Part shown: positions 18,667 through 26,999 of the stretch, one piece after another
How positions within the stretch are numbered: position 1 is the first letter of the stretch
Layout: each line of letters starts with the position of its first letter
From: SZUA-309 sp965233675
GTDB taxonomy: Bacteria > Pseudomonadota > Gammaproteobacteria > Pseudomonadales > Azotimanducaceae
Direction: 5' to 3'
Assembly: GCA_965233675.1 (NCBI GenBank)
Contig: OZ247498.1
Span: forward strand, 1,240,001-1,304,000
Length of the DNA stretch: 64,000 nt
Position numbers and translations under genes: made by a program
Notes under the pieces: generated by a model
What the model was told of the DNA's origin: nothing
Seen by the model: the letters and a program-made list of their open reading frames with translations, nothing else
The model's database searches: none

Positions 18667-19656
18667 TCAACTGGTAATCCGATCGAGCGGCTTTATCCAG
18701 GGAAGCACGTAGAGTTTGACTACAATGGGGCCGTACAGGCCAGCAAGCAGTAACAGTGGTGCGATCCACAGAAAATTTACTCCATCCCAAGTCGTATAGT
18801 AGAGCGTCACACCCTTTACGAATCCGATCGCGATAGTGTTCATAAGATAGATTGCATACGACAACAGCCCCCAGTTTAAGAGAGTGGATGAATTTGAGAT
18901 CCATCCCCAGCGCATAAGTGCGTGTAGTGCGGGAATTGACGCGAGCCCGATAAACAGCTTTGCGATCTGCATAGATATATCGAAGGTGAGTAAGGAAAAG
19001 GAGAGTAGGAAGGTAACGAGAGCCCAAATTCGGTAGCGATCCATTAACGTCATCGCGAACTGGTAGTGACTGGCTATAAAAATGCCGATGGAGAAATACA
19101 CCAGATACTCGAATACGCCATCCAACATCAGATAAGGCGTTGCTGGTAGAAAGTGAATGAGAAGGCCGACTATGACGATAGGAACTGTTTGCATCCGGAA
19201 GACGAATAGCAGAACTGGGAAGATGGCGTAGAAAAGAAAGAGCACATAGATAAACCAGAGCGACTTAGCGGCACTCAATCCAGGGGTTAACAAAATTGAA
19301 ATTAGACCCTCTGCAAGTCCGTCAGGCATATTGTCTACATGAAGATATCGGCTGACGATTAGCTTGCCCGAAAGAATTACGAGGGCGAAAACGAAAAAAC
19401 CCGGCGCCAGTCGCTTAAACTTCCCTGAGACATATTCACGATACGCACGTGGAGTCTGTGTTCCTTTGAATGTGTACATCATCACAAACCCGGAGAGGTA
19501 CATAAAGAACGGCATATGAAAGCTGTAGATGACGGCAATTACGTGGCCGAACCATTCGTTCCCTTCTGGCAAGTCACCGGCCACGATGTGTCCTAGGACT
19601 ACTAGGAAAATAGCAAAGCCTTTTGCTCGATCGATATCATGCAATCTAGCAGTCAC
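18667..19656 (-). CDS. Acyltransferase family 3 (OafA-like) membrane protein
   Basis: A 329-residue integral membrane protein of acyltransferase family 3. The family signature is at the N-terminus: 'DIDRAKGFAIFLVVLGH' near residues 7-23 (with the conserved Asp, Arg and His) and 'FHMPFFMYLSGF' near 47. About ten hydrophobic segments are present. It probably acetylates or succinylates a sugar of the exopolysaccharide. The start is GTG 19656, directly at the edge of a 470-bp divergent intergenic region, so it heads the leftward operon. Confidence 0.85.
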   Translation of the reverse strand: MTARLHDIDRAKGFAIFLVVLGHIVAGDLPEGNEWFGHVIAVIYSFHMPFFMYLSGFVMMYTFKGTQTPRAYREYVSGKFKRLAPGFFVFALVILSGKLIVSRYLHVDNMPDGLAEGLISILLTPGLSAAKSLWFIYVLFLFYAIFPVLLFVFRMQTVPIVIVGLLIHFLPATPYLMLDGVFEYLVYFSIGIFIASHYQFAMTLMDRYRIWALVTFLLSFSLLTFDISMQIAKLFIGLASIPALHALMRWGWISNSSTLLNWGLLSYAIYLMNTIAIGFVKGVTLYYTTWDGVNFLWIAPLLLLAGLYGPIVVKLYVLPWIKPLDRITS

Positions 19657-20126
19657 GTTCTGCGCCCTCGTTTGATGGGGAATTCGACAATGCGTGCAAA
19701 CCGCTCCTGTTGAGGAGCTGTGTCGTATTGTGGGATGGGCAGGCGGGTGACTGTCATTTTTTGTACGCTGCTAGAAGGCATAACCAGGATCGTTGATAGA
19801 GTTTAGTGGCCGCTCATGTGCTCGTCTGTTAGGACTTTGCAGAAGAACTTCAGGCGTTCAAAGTCCTCGGAGGATTGCCGTGTACAATTCGAAGGCCCCG
19901 TGTACTGAAGGCCGATTAGTTGCGCGATAGTTGTGGTTGAGCACAGAAATCTCGCTGCTTTAGATTTATGCTAGAAGCAACTGACTTACATACCTGAAAT
20001 AGCTCTCAGGGCCGGAAGAACTATCATCTCTCCGCGTGGCTAACGCTACGCTCGTTTCATTCGCACTCTCGTCCCACAAAGAGAGCAGCTCAATACTGGT
20101 AGTTTCAAGCAGGACAAACGGAGTTG
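19657..20126. other. Divergent intergenic region
   Basis: This 470-bp gap lies between the leftward acyltransferase operon and the rightward Gfo/Idh/MocA operon and must contain two promoters. I found no supportable gene, no strong hairpin and no recognisable JUMPstart/ops sequence. Confidence 0.45.
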
Positions 20127-21221
20127 ATGAAGGTTGCAATAGTAGGCCTCGGAAAGATGGGTATCTCCCATCTGGCAATTCTCGGTGCGCACCCGGAAGT
20201 AGAACTGGCCGCAGCATGTGACGGGCTTTCCTACCTGACGCAAAATCTGCAGAAATACTCCGGGATCAAGACATACAACGATTTCGAATTGATGCTCGAT
20301 CGCGAGAATCTTGACGCTGTTTTCGTGGCTACGCCGACGAAATCGCATGCTCCTCTAGTGAGGAAGGCATTGGAAAGTGGATTAGCGGTGTTCTGCGAAA
20401 AACCATTTGTTCTTCGCGCTGATGAAGGTGAAGAGCTCATTCAACTTGCGGCGGCCAAAAACCTGACCACCCAGGTTGGCTATCACTATCGTTTTGTCTC
20501 AACTTTTGAGAAGGCTGCTAGGTTGATCGCGTCCGGTATGCTGGGTGCTGTTCATCATGTTAGAGCTGAAGCTTATGGTCCGGTTGTGACGAAGCCTCAG
20601 GGGATGACATGGCGTTCGCGCAGCGATGAGGGCGGTGGTGCGTTATATGACTATGCCTGCCATGCTATTGACCTTGTGCACTTTCTTGTTGGCCCGATCA
20701 GGAATGTGGACGGTGTGATTCAGCGAAAAATATTCTCAAAGAATGTAGATGATGAGGTATATGCATCGCTAAAAATCGGTGATCACACTTCTGGCCAGTT
20801 GAGCGTGAACTGGAGCGACGAGAGCTACCGAAAAATGACGACGAAGCTGACTGTTTGGGGTGAAAATGGTTCGATGACCGTTGATCGACAGGAATGTCTT
20901 GTGTATCTCAGCAAAGAGGTTGAGAACAATCAGGGGTGCGTCAAGGGATGGTCCGCTTTCAACATCACTGAGCTTGCAGATCCTATCTGTTTCTACCTTA
21001 GGGGAGAGGAATACTCTCGTCAGATTGACTATTTTGTAGAGAGCGCAGATTTGGGAAGAGAAGATGGCACTAATTCGTTTGCTTCAGCGTTCGAAACCGA
21101 CCGGGTAGTCAATTTGATCCAGAACTATTCTGGCGGTTCGTCTGACAACATGGCTTCTGGCTCAGCAACACGTTCACTATGGCGGCGGATGACGCAGCGA
21201 CTGGAGCAAGAGAGTTCATGA
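20127..21221 (+). CDS. Gfo/Idh/MocA-family NAD(P)-dependent sugar oxidoreductase
   Basis: A 364-residue oxidoreductase. It has the Rossmann motif GLGKMG at residues 8-13 and the family's catalytic 'CEKPF' block near residue 91, followed by the alpha/beta C-terminal domain. ATG 20127 is chosen over the in-frame TTG 20124; a GGAG lies just upstream. Relatives oxidise or reduce the nucleotide-sugar ring in polysaccharide loci. The stop overlaps the ATG of the next gene (ATGA at 21218-21221), so the two are translationally coupled and probably act on the same intermediate. Confidence 0.9.
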   Translation: MKVAIVGLGKMGISHLAILGAHPEVELAAACDGLSYLTQNLQKYSGIKTYNDFELMLDRENLDAVFVATPTKSHAPLVRKALESGLAVFCEKPFVLRADEGEELIQLAAAKNLTTQVGYHYRFVSTFEKAARLIASGMLGAVHHVRAEAYGPVVTKPQGMTWRSRSDEGGGALYDYACHAIDLVHFLVGPIRNVDGVIQRKIFSKNVDDEVYASLKIGDHTSGQLSVNWSDESYRKMTTKLTVWGENGSMTVDRQECLVYLSKEVENNQGCVKGWSAFNITELADPICFYLRGEEYSRQIDYFVESADLGREDGTNSFASAFETDRVVNLIQNYSGGSSDNMASGSATRSLWRRMTQRLEQESS

Positions 21222-22141
21222 CAGTGATGGATAGAATTGTATTGGGTGACAACCAGTTTTTTGGTGTTAATCACATGTCAGAGGCAAAAGCGGCTTCACA
21301 ACTGATTCGCTTCCAGGATACCAATGCGATCATCTCGGTACTTGACCAGGCATATGAGTTAGGAATTCGAACATTTATGTGCACGACCCATGATCGTGTG
21401 CAGGAAGTTTGTGACCATATACGAGCCAATCCTGAACGCTATGACGGTTTTCAGTTCTATCCATGCATGCCTTACGCTCACAAGTATGCGAACGCGGTAA
21501 CAGAACTTGGAATGCTTGGGGCATTAAGTTCATTTCTCCCCGATGAGGGGCGCCTTGGATCCCTGGTGAAAGGCGGGATGGCAGTCGCACAAGCAGATCT
21601 GGAAGCTATAGGGCAACTTCTGATCGATGCTGAGATGAAGATGTTCAAGGGTCTCAGGACGCCGGTGATCTTTATTCAGAATGTCGTCACCGATCTGTTG
21701 CTGGGCCTCGGAATAGATGAAGCTTTTAGGATCTTCCATGACTATGTTCGCGACAGATATGATGCTGAGGCAGGTTTCATCACGATGAATCTTCCAAAGC
21801 TCGTTTCCACGCTTCATTCGGTCGGAATCGATAACCCGATAGTATGTGCGAATATCAACAAAGTCGGGTTTCGTATGTCGGGAGGCATTGAGGGCTACGA
21901 ACAGACCCTTAATTCGGTCCGATGTAGACCGATGGCGATGTCAATCTTCGCGTCAGGAGCAATTCCCGCGAAGGAAGCCATAGACTACGTTTGTGGATTT
22001 GAGTCTATTGAGTCAATCGTCTTTGGTGCATCGAGCAGGCATCATCTCGAGGAGAGTAAGCGGTTGATCGAAGAGTGCTCGATTCATACTCGGAAAAGTT
22101 CTGCGCAAGAAGTTTCCTATGAAGCGCTCACCGGCTCTTAA
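21218..22141 (+). CDS. Uncharacterised protein, possible TIM-barrel
   Basis: A 307-residue protein that I do not recognise as a named family. ATG 21218 overlaps the upstream stop as ATGA and has a purine-rich GGAGCAAGAGAG upstream, so it is preferred to the longer frame from 21179. It opens 'MDRIVLGDNQFFGVNHMSE' after three residues and closes with 'IVFGASSRHHLEESKRLIE'. The alternation of strands and helices, and a conserved-looking 'VLGDNQF...' strand start, are compatible with a TIM barrel, as in aldo/keto reductase-like proteins. No catalytic tetrad is evident. Coupling to the Gfo/Idh/MocA gene implies a shared sugar-modifying step. Confidence 0.6.
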   Translation: MTVMDRIVLGDNQFFGVNHMSEAKAASQLIRFQDTNAIISVLDQAYELGIRTFMCTTHDRVQEVCDHIRANPERYDGFQFYPCMPYAHKYANAVTELGMLGALSSFLPDEGRLGSLVKGGMAVAQADLEAIGQLLIDAEMKMFKGLRTPVIFIQNVVTDLLLGLGIDEAFRIFHDYVRDRYDAEAGFITMNLPKLVSTLHSVGIDNPIVCANINKVGFRMSGGIEGYEQTLNSVRCRPMAMSIFASGAIPAKEAIDYVCGFESIESIVFGASSRHHLEESKRLIEECSIHTRKSSAQEVSYEALTGS

Positions 22142-22592
22142 GCTGTGTATCGGGGCGTCATCCGGGGGGCACATGGCCGAACTTACTGCTTTACTGAGTG
22201 TCGATCCGCGGTGGGCTCAGCAAGAGCCTAGCATTTGTGTCTCAACGCTCGATCTCAAAAATGCGCCATCAGCAAATCGTCACTATATCGTGGGGGAGTG
22301 CAATCGAAATCAACTCTCTCGAGTAGTGGGTGTCATTTATCGGTCTTTCAAAATCCTGGTAAAGGAAAGGCCCAGCCTCGTCGTCACTACTGGATCCATG
22401 CCGTTAGCCCTCTTTGGTTTAGTTGCAAAGCTCTTCGGTGCCAAGCTTGTATGGATAGATAGTATCTCGCAGATACATGAAATCTCATTAAGTGGAAGAT
22501 TGGTGATCAACTTTGCGGATCTGTTCTTCGTTCAATGGCCGGCTCTTGAACGCAAGTATCCGAAAGCTATTTACCGCGGTGAGCTAATTTGA
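22119..22592 (+). CDS. PssD/Alg14-like glycosyltransferase subunit
   Basis: A 157-residue membrane-associated subunit of a split GT28-type transferase. 'CIGASSGGHMAEL' near residue 10 is the Alg14/PssD N-terminal loop, 'VVTTGS' near 88 the following block, and a hydrophobic segment near residue 100 should bind the membrane. It overlaps the upstream gene by 23 bp and the PssE-like gene by four bases (TTGA), which strongly supports a heterodimer. With PssE it should transfer a sugar, often glucuronate in known examples, to the lipid carrier. Confidence 0.8.
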   Translation: MKRSPALKLCIGASSGGHMAELTALLSVDPRWAQQEPSICVSTLDLKNAPSANRHYIVGECNRNQLSRVVGVIYRSFKILVKERPSLVVTTGSMPLALFGLVAKLFGAKLVWIDSISQIHEISLSGRLVINFADLFFVQWPALERKYPKAIYRGELI

Positions 22593-23098
22593 TTTTTCTC
22601 ACTGTAGGAAGCGCACTGCCTTTTGATCGGATGGTGAGGTTGATTGATAAGGCGAACAAGCTTGGGATGTTTGATCAGTCAGTTTTCGCGCAGATAGGTA
22701 GTGGGAGTTATCTGCCCGATAGCCTCGAGTATACCGACTTCCTGAGTCATTCTGAGTACATGCAGGCGTTGTCTGAATCACATGCGCTGATTAGCCATGC
22801 AGGAATCGGCTCGATAAGCGCAGCACTGAAAGCCGAAAAGCCAATGCTGGTGATGCCTAGGCGAAAGTTGCATGGTGAGCTCGTTGATGACCACCAAGCA
22901 CTGACAGCGCAAAAATTTTCCGAGTTAGGCCATGTGCTCGCTTTTGAAACTTTGAAAGAACTGCAATCCGGATTAAGGGCTTTGCCGAAATTCAAGCCGA
23001 AACCCAGGACGCCTGCTCGAGAGGGAATATCAGAAGAGATTCAAATCTTCGTTGATTCAAATTTTGTCGCAAAGTCATCGGAGGAAATTCGACCATGA
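22589..23098 (+). CDS. PssE/Alg13-like glycosyltransferase catalytic subunit
   Basis: A 169-residue GT28 C-terminal-domain protein. It opens 'MIFLTVGSALPFDRMVRLID', a typical Alg13/PssE start, and contains 'LISHAGIGSISAAL' near residue 70, the nucleotide-sugar-binding block. 'PMLVMPRRKLHGE...DDHQ' near residue 90 is the second conserved block. The start is TTG 22589, overlapping the PssD stop. It should be the sugar-nucleotide-binding half of the enzyme completed by the upstream membrane subunit. Confidence 0.85.
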   Translation: MIFLTVGSALPFDRMVRLIDKANKLGMFDQSVFAQIGSGSYLPDSLEYTDFLSHSEYMQALSESHALISHAGIGSISAALKAEKPMLVMPRRKLHGELVDDHQALTAQKFSELGHVLAFETLKELQSGLRALPKFKPKPRTPAREGISEEIQIFVDSNFVAKSSEEIRP

Positions 23099-24027
23099 GA
23101 CGTTATGTTTTGATAACACCGTGTCGCGACGAGGCCGACTATCTCCAAAAGACGATTGATAGCATAGGCGCTCAATCCGTGCCGCCCACGAAGTGGTTGG
23201 TTGTTGATGATGGGTCGACAGATGAAACGCCTGAGATCCTTGCGCGTGCACAGGAAAAATATGAATTTCTGCAAGTTATAAGAAGAGAAGATCGCGGTAG
23301 ACGTTCAGTTGGCCCTGGCGTGGTTGACGCTTTCTACACAGGGCTAGATTCCATCGATCTCGACGACTATGACTATGTCTGTAAATTGGATGGGGATCTT
23401 GAGTTTGGCCCAAATTATTTCGAAAGGCTGATGGAAAAATTCGAAGCTGATCCACAGCTTGGCAATTTGTCAGGAAAGCTGTTTCTGCGTTATGGGGATA
23501 AGTTGGTCGAAGAACGATTGCGTGATGACAACGCGGTCGGGCCGGCAAAGTTTTACAGAGTAGATTGTTTTAGGAGCATTGGCGGTTTTGTCCGACAGGT
23601 CAGTTGGGATGGAATAGATGGTCACATGTGTCGAATGCATGGTTGGGTACCTGCAGCTCTGAATGAAGAAGAACTCCAGATTGTGCACTTGCGTCGAATG
23701 GGTTCCAGTGAAGTTAGTTTTTGGGAAGGCAGGAAGCGATATGGTAGGGGCAAATATTTTATGGGTTCGCGTCTGTACTATGTACTTGCGATAACCTTCT
23801 ACAGGATGTTTGAGCGTCCGTTCATAGTAAGCGGGATTGGAATTCTGGTGGGTTTTGTGCAGGCGGCATTATCAGGGGAGAGTCGGTATGAAGACCCAAA
23901 TTATCTGAAATTCTTCCGACGATATGAACTCGAGTCTCTAGTGCTCGGAAGAGCTCGTACAATGAACAAATATAATGACCTGGCACGAAGCTCCTTGAAG
24001 GAAGTGCCGCTCCCCACACACATCTGA
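23095..24027 (+). CDS. Glycosyltransferase family 2
   Basis: A 310-residue GT-A enzyme. 'LITPCRDEADYL' near residue 6, 'VVDDGSTDETP' near 37, 'KLDGDLEF' near 97 (DxD metal site) and 'WDGIDGHMCRMHGW' near 180 (acceptor/catalytic region) are the expected blocks. It starts at ATG 23095, overlapping the upstream stop by four bases. A C-terminal hydrophobic segment near residue 245 may anchor it. It adds one residue of the repeat unit. Confidence 0.9.
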   Translation: MRRYVLITPCRDEADYLQKTIDSIGAQSVPPTKWLVVDDGSTDETPEILARAQEKYEFLQVIRREDRGRRSVGPGVVDAFYTGLDSIDLDDYDYVCKLDGDLEFGPNYFERLMEKFEADPQLGNLSGKLFLRYGDKLVEERLRDDNAVGPAKFYRVDCFRSIGGFVRQVSWDGIDGHMCRMHGWVPAALNEEELQIVHLRRMGSSEVSFWEGRKRYGRGKYFMGSRLYYVLAITFYRMFERPFIVSGIGILVGFVQAALSGESRYEDPNYLKFFRRYELESLVLGRARTMNKYNDLARSSLKEVPLPTHI

Positions 24028-24039
24028 GTGGTCTGAAAT

Positions 24040-24735
24040 GTGGCCATAGTAGCCTTGTTGGTAATCGTTGCGGCGGTCATCCTACTGTTGGGTGTCAACT
24101 ATGTGGTGCCTTGGTTGTTCCGCTGGTATCAAGTATCCCAGTGGCGTCAGAAAAGCGGACAGATTGCGCTGACGTATGATGATGGACCGGACGATCTAAC
24201 CAGTGTTGCATTGCTCGACTTATTAGATGATCTCGAAGTGCGTGCGACATTTTACCTCGTTGGTTTTAGGGCAGAATTGTGTCCTGAAGTAGTCTCTCGG
24301 TTGGGGCAATCAGGGCATCAGCTTGGTAGCCATAGTCACAATCATCTCCATCCTTGGAAGGTTCCACCGTGGGTAGAAGTAGAAGATGCCGCGCGAGGTA
24401 TTGAAACACTCGAGAAGTGGCTGCCAGATGCCGCTGCATATCGACCACCCTTCGGAAAGGTTACGCTCGTCACGATGTTTATGCTGTGGGCTCGTGGGAA
24501 TAGAGTTCACTGGTGGTCTTTCGATGCAAAAGATACGGATGAACATCATCCGGATCCGAAGGAAATGGCTGAAAGAATCGTATGTTCCGGGCATCCCGTA
24601 GTACTGATGCACTGCCATCACCCCGAGCCACACAAGCGGAAATATATGCTTGCGCTGACACGGGCTCTAATCGAACAAGCAAAGTCACGCAATATGAGAC
24701 TGGTGACAATGGATGAACTGGAGGCCAGGCATTGA
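24040..24735 (+). CDS. NodB-type polysaccharide deacetylase
   Basis: A 231-residue carbohydrate esterase 4 protein with an N-terminal transmembrane anchor (residues ~2-22). The NodB motifs are clear: 'TYDDGPDD' near residue 44 (catalytic Asp and metal Asp), 'HSHNHLHP' near 98 (metal His-x3-His), 'YRPPFGK' near 130, and a late 'LMHCHHPEP' block near 190. It should remove N-acetyl groups from an amino sugar of the polymer. The start is GTG 24040; the ATG two bases earlier is out of frame and stops after three codons. Confidence 0.9.
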   Translation: MAIVALLVIVAAVILLLGVNYVVPWLFRWYQVSQWRQKSGQIALTYDDGPDDLTSVALLDLLDDLEVRATFYLVGFRAELCPEVVSRLGQSGHQLGSHSHNHLHPWKVPPWVEVEDAARGIETLEKWLPDAAAYRPPFGKVTLVTMFMLWARGNRVHWWSFDAKDTDEHHPDPKEMAERIVCSGHPVVLMHCHHPEPHKRKYMLALTRALIEQAKSRNMRLVTMDELEARH

Positions 24736-25733
24736 CTGAGTCGACGCTGAGTAAGCAGGAAGGGTCAGTGGCCGTAGTGGTTATAGGTCGGAACGAAGGA
24801 GAGCGGCTAAAGCGTTGCTTGAATTCGTTGAAGGCACAAGGCCGCTTGCTCGTCTACGTTGACTCAGGATCTGCTGATGATTCCATTGCGGAGGCCGAAA
24901 GTCAGGGGGCGGAGATTGTCGAGTTGGATGTCAACGTTCCCTTCACCGCTGCCAGAGCGAGAAATGCAGGTGTTCAAAAGCTACTCACTCTGAATGGAAC
25001 ACCCAAGTACATTCAGTTTGTTGATGGTGATTGTGAAGTTGCTGCCGATTGGATCGGTATTGCCGCGAATTATCTAGATCAAAATCCCCGTGTGGCTGCG
25101 GTTTGCGGCCAACGACGTGAGCGCTTTCCAGACTCATCAATATACAACGAGCTTTGTGATTATGAATGGCGCAAAACTCCTGGGCCTGTTGATTCGTTCG
25201 GTGGCGACGTTCTAATCCGTTTCGAAGCGTTTGAAAGCGTAGATGGTTATAGGGATTTTTTGATCGCGGGAGAGGAACCTGAACTGAGTTTGAGGTTACG
25301 TAGAAACGGTTGGGAACTGCATGCGTTAGATCAGTTGATGACATTACATGATGCGCACATGACGAAATTCAGCCAGTGGTGGCGCCGTATGAAAAGGAGT
25401 GGATACGCCTATGCGCTAGGGGCACATTTGCATGGCCGAGAAGAAGAGCATTTCTGGGTATGGCAGGTGGCTCAAGCTTGGCTATGGGTTTTTGTTCCTA
25501 TGCTCCTAACCGTAGCCTGCTCGTTTGTTTTCGGTGCGGCAGGGCTTCTTGTGCTGCTTGTTTATCCTTTGCAGTGCTTCCGACTCTTCATTCGAATAGA
25601 CGGTCCCGTCAGAAAGAAAGTACTTCTTGCAGTGTCATTCACTCTAGTGAGATTTCCGGAGTTCTCTGGTCAGATCAACTACCTTTTGGATCTGCTTCGG
25701 GGAAACAGAGGGATGATAATTGAGTACAAATAG
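24732..25733 (+). CDS. Glycosyltransferase family 2 with C-terminal membrane segments
   Basis: A 333-residue GT-A enzyme. 'VVVIGRNEGERL' near residue 15, 'VYVDSGSADDS' near 42, 'FVDGDCEV' near 97 (DxD) and 'AGEEPELSLRLRRNGWEL' near 180 (catalytic block) are present. Two or three hydrophobic segments lie between residues 240 and 310. TTG 24732 overlaps the deacetylase stop by four bases. It resembles the membrane-attached transferases of XrtA-type exopolysaccharide loci. Confidence 0.85.
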   Translation: MTESTLSKQEGSVAVVVIGRNEGERLKRCLNSLKAQGRLLVYVDSGSADDSIAEAESQGAEIVELDVNVPFTAARARNAGVQKLLTLNGTPKYIQFVDGDCEVAADWIGIAANYLDQNPRVAAVCGQRRERFPDSSIYNELCDYEWRKTPGPVDSFGGDVLIRFEAFESVDGYRDFLIAGEEPELSLRLRRNGWELHALDQLMTLHDAHMTKFSQWWRRMKRSGYAYALGAHLHGREEEHFWVWQVAQAWLWVFVPMLLTVACSFVFGAAGLLVLLVYPLQCFRLFIRIDGPVRKKVLLAVSFTLVRFPEFSGQINYLLDLLRGNRGMIIEYK

Positions 25734-25850
25734 CCAGCATCACGTGAATATCACCTGGGTGCTGTTCCCCTGCGTATAGAACGCTGGAGAAGCGCCGGGA
25801 ATGAGAATGGACGTCACCGATTCGTATAGACCAAGTAGGAGGGTTGCCCA

Positions 25851-26999
25851 GTGGTAACTCGTTTCCCGGAATTGAAGCGGGTCTTGATCGTAGGTGCTGG
25901 ACTCTCTGGTTCTGCTTTGGCATCTGTATTCGAACGAGGCGGGGTCGAAGTCTGCCTGCTGGAGAAGCGACTTCCATCGGTCGACTTCAGAGGTGCAGGC
26001 GTTCTCTTGACGGCTAACGCAATGATGTCACTAGACAAGCTTGGTTTCGGCGAGCAGGTACGGGAGAAAGGAAGAGTTACAGATTCGATTATGATGTTCG
26101 ACGAACTCGGTGAAGCCCTCTATAGCATTTCCTGTAACGACTGCGGCCGCGGAACTCCATTCGTTTCGATCCGTCATTCTGTCTTGCTCGATATCCTTCG
26201 AAACTCACTGGGCAATTCTCCGCGCTATCAAACTAGTTTGAGATCTGTCTCGAATGCAGCGTGTGGCGAGGTAGAGTTCGATGATGGATCCACCGAGACA
26301 TTTGATCTTGTGGTTGGAGCGGATGGCTCAAAATCGGACATTCGACGAAACCTATTCGATAATTCGGTAGCTGAACGGCAAAACTCTTATACCGGATATC
26401 GATTTGTTACGACCTGTCCAGAAACTGTTGATCGATCACAGCACTATTTTGGCAATGGTGTGACGATACTGCTTTACCCGCTGCCGAATAATGAGGTTTA
26501 TTGCGGGGCGGGACCGATATCAAACGCCGCACTTGTTGAGGGTGAAGATCCTGTATCAACAATTAGAAACACGTTTAGCCATTTTCCAAGGCCTGTACTA
26601 GATGTGCTAGCTGAACTGGATTCAGCGACGTCCATTGTACGTAGTACTTTTTGGTCCGTTGATAGTCCTACCTGGCAGAACGGAAAGTGCGTTCTCATAG
26701 GCGACGCAGCCCACGCTATGCCTCCAACTTTATCTCAAGGTGCTGCGATGGCATTTGAGGATGTGCAGGTGCTCGCTGAGTGCCTATCCAGAGGCGGTGT
26801 CGTCTTCGCGAAAATTCGTGAGTTCACCAGGAGAAGGATTCCGCGGGTAGACGAACTGAGGAAACAATCCGTTTCTAGGCTACATGCCAATCGGATGGTA
26901 GACCGCAGAAGATATGAGCTCGCATCGCGAGTCTATTCCAGCGTTGGAAAATCTTCTCTGGAGACTCTTTGGACAAAATTGACAAAGGTATCACCATGA
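25851..26999 (+). CDS. FAD-dependent monooxygenase (salicylate-hydroxylase-like)
   Basis: A 382-residue class A flavoprotein monooxygenase. The dinucleotide motif GAGLSGSA lies near residues 14-21, the 'VVGADGSKSDIRR' DG motif near 155, and the 'LIGDAAHAMPPTLSQGAAMAFED' GD motif region near 283-305. GTG 25851 has a strong AGGAGGG Shine-Dalgarno nine bases upstream. Such enzymes hydroxylate an aromatic or conjugated substrate using FAD, NAD(P)H and oxygen. The stop overlaps the next gene as ATGA, tying it to the adenylation enzyme and making it part of a small biosynthetic module. Confidence 0.85.
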   Translation: MVTRFPELKRVLIVGAGLSGSALASVFERGGVEVCLLEKRLPSVDFRGAGVLLTANAMMSLDKLGFGEQVREKGRVTDSIMMFDELGEALYSISCNDCGRGTPFVSIRHSVLLDILRNSLGNSPRYQTSLRSVSNAACGEVEFDDGSTETFDLVVGADGSKSDIRRNLFDNSVAERQNSYTGYRFVTTCPETVDRSQHYFGNGVTILLYPLPNNEVYCGAGPISNAALVEGEDPVSTIRNTFSHFPRPVLDVLAELDSATSIVRSTFWSVDSPTWQNGKCVLIGDAAHAMPPTLSQGAAMAFEDVQVLAECLSRGGVVFAKIREFTRRRIPRVDELRKQSVSRLHANRMVDRRRYELASRVYSSVGKSSLETLWTKLTKVSP

